From positions 1,240,001-1,304,000 of the forward strand of contig JALGQZ010000005.1 in the NCBI GenBank assembly GCA_023105745.1: a stretch of 64,000 nt of DNA, written 5' to 3'. Made by a program: the position numbers and the translations under genes. This DNA is from Austropuccinia psidii (taxonomy: Eukaryota; Basidiomycota; Pucciniomycetes; Pucciniales; Sphaerophragmiaceae). Numbering within the stretch: the stretch's first letter is position 1; each line of letters opens with the position of its first letter. This document shows, piece after piece, positions 58,451 to 64,000 of the stretch. Below the pieces are notes generated by a model. It made no database searches and had not been told where the DNA came from. It was given only the letters and a program-made list of their open reading frames with translations.

Positions 58451-59219
58451 GGTATTCCATACCAGTTCTTCCAAGGTTGAAATTCACAATTTCAAAGCTA
58501 AAACTTTGATCAATAATAATAATAATATATGTATATATAAAGAAAATAAGAATAAAAAGTGAAAGATAAAATAAAAAAAAGTTTGCAAGAAAAAGGAAGA
58601 TAATTATATTAAAATAACAAAAATAAGTATTTCACTGGAATCTACATCAAATTTTACCTATAGTCACATATTGCCTCAACCCCATAATGTCAATAATTTT
58701 CTAGATATCATGGATTAAAGAAGAGAAATGATACTATACACTCTATACTAGGTACAAGAATATGCTTAAAGATAATGCAGCTTGTCTAAATATTCAATAT
58801 GAATAAACATGTGTAATATTACATAAGTGATACCATTACTCTTACAACATCATGTGTTACATGTCTTGACATAAGAAAAACACTTACATATAAGTTAACA
58901 TAGTGTTAAATTACTCAATCTCCACTTAAACTCCCATAACCAAACATTACAGGTATTATTTAAAAATCAAATTTTACATAGAGAAATACTCAACTAAATA
59001 CAGATCAAGGCTGTGAAGAAGAAAAATAACATTAGTAGAGATAAGAATACAGTTTTAAAAAAATGGTGCAATTAACCAAACATATGGTGCAATATCTGTA
59101 TCAAATGACACCATTCCAAATTTAACCACCAGCAAAAATGTCTCAAGGCTGTGAAGAAGAAAATTAAGGTTAGTAGAGATAAGAATACAGTTTTTTAAAA
59201 TGGTGCAATCAACCAAACA
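58451..59219. other. Unassigned AT-rich stretch
   Basis: No coding found. Contains a GGAATCTACATCAAATTTTACC segment near 58639 that recalls the LTR module around GGATTCTACACCAAAAATAACC in A, so it may be an eroded LTR. Includes a diverged direct repeat (about 59005-59093 and 59142-59219). Confidence 0.5.
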
Positions 59220-61233
59220 TGTAAGGTTTGACTATGAAACAATAAGTAAAAATTACTAATTTATTACTTATTGTACTCTGAATGTCCTTATAATTGAAAT
59301 AAATAAGATTAAAATAATAATAATAATAAAGAAATATTATTATTATGGCGTAAAAATATTATATTATTAAATAAATATAATAATATAATTAATATTAAAT
59401 GAAATTATAATATTATAAATAATATATTAATATAAAATAATTAATATATTATAAAGCTCTTTATTATTGTTACCAACAAATAATAAAGGCGTAAAAAATT
59501 GTTTTTTATAAATAAAAAACAATTAATAACAATAATATTACTAATATTAAAGTTATGAATTAATATAAATACTATTTATATTAATTAAAGAATTATCAAA
59601 AGAGTAATAATAGAGAAATTATTATAATAAGAGAAAATAACCTACTTTTAACACTTAATATAATAATTTTGAAGTATTTTACGCCAAAAATATAAATACA
59701 ACCTTTTCAAATTGTATTTACAATAAAAATAAAGAAAATTACAAATTATTCTGGATTTTTACGTGGAAATGAGTTTTTAGAGAGATTTTTAACAAAAACA
59801 ATTAAATAAATGATTTAATCACGTCAAAATAGATGATTATAGCAAGGTGGTCTTTGGTCTTTAATAATATAACAGTTTTATATATAAAGAATAAAGAAAT
59901 TACCTTTGATTTAATTGATTTAATGTTTTTGATGCGTCTGAGGGGAAAATAGAGTAAAAAGAGCTCTATTTATAGTAAATACATCCCTCCTAGAGTCCAA
60001 CAGGCTTCTAGTAGACGTGTACTGATCATATCCACTGGAATTGATCAATATTTTAAGGTTTGAGGGTGATTACATCATGATCAAACCATATTACATCATT
60101 ATTGCACCATTATTTAGAGTTATCACTATAACTCTAAGTTTGATGACATCAGAGGCTTGGCAGAACCCCAAATTTCGTGGATTTTATTAGTTTTAATCAT
60201 AAACTAATAGTATTCACCAATTTTATCACTCTTAAGACTGTTAAACTTAATTTAAGGTTACAGTATGTGATCATAACAGCCCAATTTAAGCTCAAACTTT
60301 GATCCTCAATAACTTTTAAGGTTTTCACGCTACAGCAATTCAGAGAGTGAATTCTGATAGCCTGACATAACCTTATTATGCTGCCAAGAGCTTTTCATTA
60401 CATCATCAAAACTCTAATTCTGATGATTTTTCTTGTAACTCATCTTTTCTGTCGAAATTCAATATTTTAATCTTCAAACCTTGATTTCAGGGGGTTATAC
60501 CCTGAATTTAATAATAAAAATTACGTCATTCTTCTCGAATAAACTAGTAGAATCCAACTGTATACTTTTTTTTAAGTTTGGACTACTTTCACAACAAAGT
60601 GGTCAACAGCTCTGTTGATTTTTATCAATATTTCTTCATAAGTCTTAACCTTGTTTATAATTTGCAAAATAAAGTTCATATCTGTGTTCTTACAGTAATG
60701 ACGTGGTAACTTTATTTTTGGTTCATCATTCTAGCATGTATAGTTTAGAAGATATTAGCTATGATCACTGAATATATGCGTTGACCAAAAAAGTGCATAT
60801 ATTCAGGATAATTCCTTAAGTATTGATTTTGGGAATTAGCTTATTAATTGTTTTATATGTGGATTTTTGTGGGGAATCCACTGGTACAATTTATTTCACA
60901 TGTTGTTTCATTAGTTTCTGAGATAAATAAGATTTTATGGTTTTTATAAGGTATTATACCTTATAATTCCTTAAATATTGACTTTACAGATATGCCATAA
61001 AAATGGTATATGTGTATTTTTCCATGGGGAATCCAATGGTATAATTTGTTTTACATGTTGATTCATTGGTTTTTAAGTTAAACCAATTTTAGTACCAATT
61101 TATGGTATTTTTTGTATATTTGAGTAATTATTTTTAGTGTATAATTATTCTAATATAATTATATTAAAGGTATAATTATTCTGAGTCTTTTTGTGACCTT
61201 ATTGGGTATGTGGTCATATCTCAAAGGCTCACA
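59220..61233 (-). repeat. 3' LTR of element E (2014 bp)
   Basis: Minus strand starts TGTGAGCCTTTGAGATATG at 61233 and ends ACCTTACA at 59220. Promoter box CTATAAATAGAGCTC at 59961-59975. The GGAATCCAATGG module occurs near 61030, and again about 155 bp away near 60880 with one base changed. Confidence 0.9.
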
Positions 61234-61251
61234 TTCCCTACCACCAAAAAA
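61234..61251 (-). other. Polypurine tract of element E
   Basis: Minus strand TTTTTTGGTGGTAGGGAA directly before the LTR. Confidence 0.82.
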
Positions 61252-61352
61252 GATTGTACCACAATCTGATATATGTGATTAGGGTATCATCCACTGTCCT
61301 ACCTCTTCCATAGACTTTGTTAGTCTTGAAGCTCAATAATGCTTAACTTTTT

Positions 61353-64000
61353 TTATTTTTCAGGTTTTCTTTCATGTCTGAACCTTCTTAGTAATTTATC
61401 AGCATTTGTTATATCTTTCTCAAGTAGCCATTCATCTTCTCGAGTTGAATTTCTATACCTTACAAGGTATTCCCTTTCTTTTTTGTTTCTTGTCCTTCTT
61501 TCTTTAAGGACTTTTACTATTTTCTTTTCCTCTCCTTCCTCCAAGGGGGGAATTTCAAGTGGGGGTTTATTTCTTAGTGGAAATAACTCCTTGTCACTTG
61601 AACTGTAAGGCTTTATCAGACTTACAGGGAAAGTTGGGTGTTTGTTCATTAGTTCACCTGTGAGTTCTAATTGCACAGCATTGGGTCCATGTAGTGCTTT
61701 TATCATAAATGGTCCTGCAAAGGAATCTTTCAATTTCTTTGGGCCTTTTATGTTATTGAAATTAAGGGTTGATACTAAAACCAAGTCTCCTATTTTGAAA
61801 TCAGGTGGTTTATGACTTTTATCCCATCTTTCTTTTGCATATTTAAAAGAATCTTGCATGCATCTGTTTGCATGGTGTCTTGCCTTGTCAAGCATTATCT
61901 TGAAACTGCTTGCTGTTGGATGTATATCCACTAAGTCCTTTTTGAGGGTGTCATAAGGAAGTCTTGGATTCCAACCTTTCTCTAGCATTGCTGGTGTTTT
62001 GCCAGTAGAAGAATGGATTGATGTCTTATATGCCAGTTCAAGTGCTGGTATTAGTGTACACCAATCATGGGTAAAACCATCAGAATCTTTGAATTCTAGC
62101 CCATAAGCACAGAATCTTCTGATCATATCCTCTAGGGTCTGTATCATTCTTTCTGCTAGACCATCAGTTTGAGGATGATAAGCTGTTGAGAATGATAACT
62201 TTGTCCCAAACAAGTTATGGAGATTTGTCCATAATGCTGAAGTGAACTTTGGGTCTCTGTCACTTATAATATTTTGGAATAAGCCTGTGTGGCTAATGAC
62301 TTTATTCCATATCATTATGGCTGTATCCATAGCTGTGTCATCTTTATGACATGGTAAGAACATGGGAGTTTTACTGTACCTGTCAACTAATACTAGGCAT
62401 GCATTATAACTCCTGTCTCCTCCTGGAGGTAAGGCTGTTACCCAATCCATATGAACTATTTCCCATGGGGATTTTGGTTCTTGGATTTGGATCATCATTC
62501 CAAATTTCTTTCCTGTGGCTCTGTTGGCTTTTTGACATCTGTCACAGGTTTGGCAGTACTCTGCAACATCTTTCTTCCAATTTGGCCACCAAGAGCAGGT
62601 TTTCACCCTCTCTAGTGTCCTATCTTCTGATAGATGTCCAGATGCAACACTATCATGACACTCATGTAAAATAGTGTTTATTAGTGTTCTGTCTGTTAAG
62701 GCCATAACACATGTGTGTTTTGTTCTATGGTAAAGGATTCCATCAAGGAGGTGAAATCTTCCTTCATCATATGCCTTTTTCCATATTTCATCTAGTTTTG
62801 ATGAAAGTGATGGATCTTTGCAGTCTTTCATTAGAAGTTGGCTTAAGATATGGCAATTTTTGTCTGTCTTATAGCTTTCTTTAACTTGGTTAAAGAATTC
62901 TGTGCCAATGTCTGTAACACATATTCCTTCTATATGGTGCTCTTCTTGTGGTACCCATGCTGGATTGTCAGGGGTATTTGCTAGAGCCCATCTACTAAGA
63001 CCATCTGCATTTTTATGAATATTCCCAGATTTATGAACAATAGTCATATTTCCTCTATATTCTTGGATAGCAATTTGCCATCTCAGCATATGTCTATTTG
63101 GAGTCTTCATATTTAATAGTGATTTCACAGCATTACAGTCTGTGATTACATCAAATACTGTGCCATCCAAATAATAATGCAGTTTTTCTAAAGCCCATAC
63201 TAGGCATAAGCATTCCATTTGGCTTGCTCCATACCTTGCTTCTGTTGGCTTTATTTGCCTTGAAATGAAACAAATTGGTCCTTCCACTGGCTTATCATTG
63301 ATAATTTGTGTTTGGTGAAGTGCAGCACCTAATCCTTCTCCACAAGCATCAATATACAGTTTGAAGGGCAGTTTCCAATCTGGCATTAGAAGAAATGGGG
63401 CATTTGTTAAGGAATTTTTCAATTCTTCATATGCTTTGACTCTTTCTTCTGTCATCTAATAGACTGTTTGTTGATCACATAGCTTATACAAGGATTTAGC
63501 AATCTTTGCAAAGTCCTTTATATGCTGTCTATAGTAACCAGCAAATCCTAGAAATGATTGCATTTCTTTTTTGGTCTGAGGCATTGGCTTAAGTAGTACT
63601 GCTGCTACTTTATTTTTGTCTATGCCTAGACTAAGGCCAGATACTACATGTCCTAGTGCCTTTAATTCACTGTATGCAAAATGACATTTTTTCAAGGAAA
63701 TTTTCATATTTACTTGGACTATTTTCTGTAATACCCTTTCTAGTCTTGTAAGGTGATTTTCCCAAGTTTCTGAGCAAACTATGATATCATCAATATAGAT
63801 AATCAACCATCCTTCTGATAATTCTTCAGGGAATATGGTATTCATCATTCTTTGATAATGGGAAGGTGCATTTTTTATTCCAAATGGCATTCTTAAGTAT
63901 TCAAATATTCCACAATGGACTATTATTCTTAGTAATTTCTTGGCATTGTCTGTTAAGACATTTTGATGAAAACCCTTCAGAGCATCCATAGCTGTGATGA
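61353..64000 (-). pseudogene. pol: Element E pol: RT, RNase H, integrase, chromodomain (one stop; 5' end outside)
   Basis: The RT palm is in the 177-codon stretch 63989-63456 with [13 protein letters not shown] and YIDD at residues 65-68. A TAG near 63456 separates it from a 700-codon stretch. That one has RNase H with D36, E81, D106 and D151 in place; integrase zinc ligands H267, H274, C301 and C304; the catalytic triad D337, D399 and E435 with exact D-x35-E spacing; a GPY-like C-terminal region; and a chromodomain-like tail ([21 protein letters not shown]) to 61353. All catalytic residues are present, so the single stop is probably the only lesion in this part. The polyprotein start lies beyond 64000. 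Confidence 0.9.

Larger units (their letters stand above)
59220..64000 (-). mobile_element. Element E: Ty3/gypsy retrotransposon, 3' part, nearly intact
   Basis: 3' LTR, purine tract and pol from chromodomain back to RT on the minus strand; the rest lies beyond the window. The flank before the LTR is AAACA (59215-59219), the expected left target duplication. One nonsense codon in 2.6 kb of pol. Probable source type for the older copies A, B and H. Confidence 0.88.

Noticed and set aside
1..64000. Host genes, tRNA, rRNA or an endogenous animal or plant virus
   Set aside because: Every long coding stretch matches Gag or Pol domains of fungal Ty3/gypsy elements or the antisense gene; no env-like ORF, no tRNA fold or rRNA motif was seen.

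Overview
This 64 kb window is fungal repeat DNA made almost entirely of Ty3/gypsy (Metaviridae) LTR retrotransposons inserted into one another. I see no host housekeeping gene, rRNA, tRNA or CRISPR array. The AT-rich LTRs of 1.4-2.2 kb, the chromodomain-type integrases, a 50-nt GT-AG intron and the style of the Gag/Pol families fit a rust fungus with a TE-swollen genome (Pucciniales; the proteins remind me of Austropuccinia psidii, recalled and not checked by search).

Layout. Element A (+) fills 1-6566: a decayed gag-pol tail and its 3' LTR, with its left half outside the window. A sits in the gag of element B (+), which resumes at 6567. B is interrupted at 10729-19694 by a solo LTR of family F2 (TSD AAAAC). 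That solo LTR is split by a complete minus-strand F2 element at 11262-18367 (TSD AGTTA), which keeps gag but has lost most of pol. B's 3' LTR begins at 21183 and is split by element D (-, 21378-45695, TSD ACATA), then finishes at 45701-47464. D's own 3' LTR holds solo LTR S (21515-23435, TSD CTACT). D's reverse transcriptase is split by Tf2-like element C (+, 27391-40082, TSD TATGG), which itself has three LTRs. B lies in an old D-family fragment G (47465-51351), which also carries solo LTR I (49087-50536, TSD CATTT). From 51352 to the end are H (integrase plus LTR of the A/B/E type, +), K (C-family pol, -), two LTR scraps, about 770 bp of unassigned AT-rich DNA, and element E (-, 59220 to the window end), whose pol is nearly intact.

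Function. The elements encode parts of one machine: Gag with a zinc knuckle (particle), aspartic protease, reverse transcriptase, RNase H, integrase (HHCC, D,D-35-E) and a chromodomain that should steer integration to marked chromatin. A, B, G, H and K are dead. E has one visible stop in the part seen, C has a few lesions, and D was split by C. F2 has two LTRs of 1834 bp with only two differences noticed, so it moved recently even though its pol is a rearranged remnant. It must have used enzymes supplied by another element.

Most interesting points: (i) a two-exon, cysteine-rich gene antisense to C between pol and the 3' LTR; (ii) evidence that C is self-primed, since 14 nt next to its LTR are complementary to a site inside the LTR; (iii) F2 as a recently mobile gag-only element whose pol remnant is in scrambled order; (iv) the Gag N-terminus of the A/B/D/E/F2 lineage appears to lie in a different, intron-spliced frame from the longest ORF.
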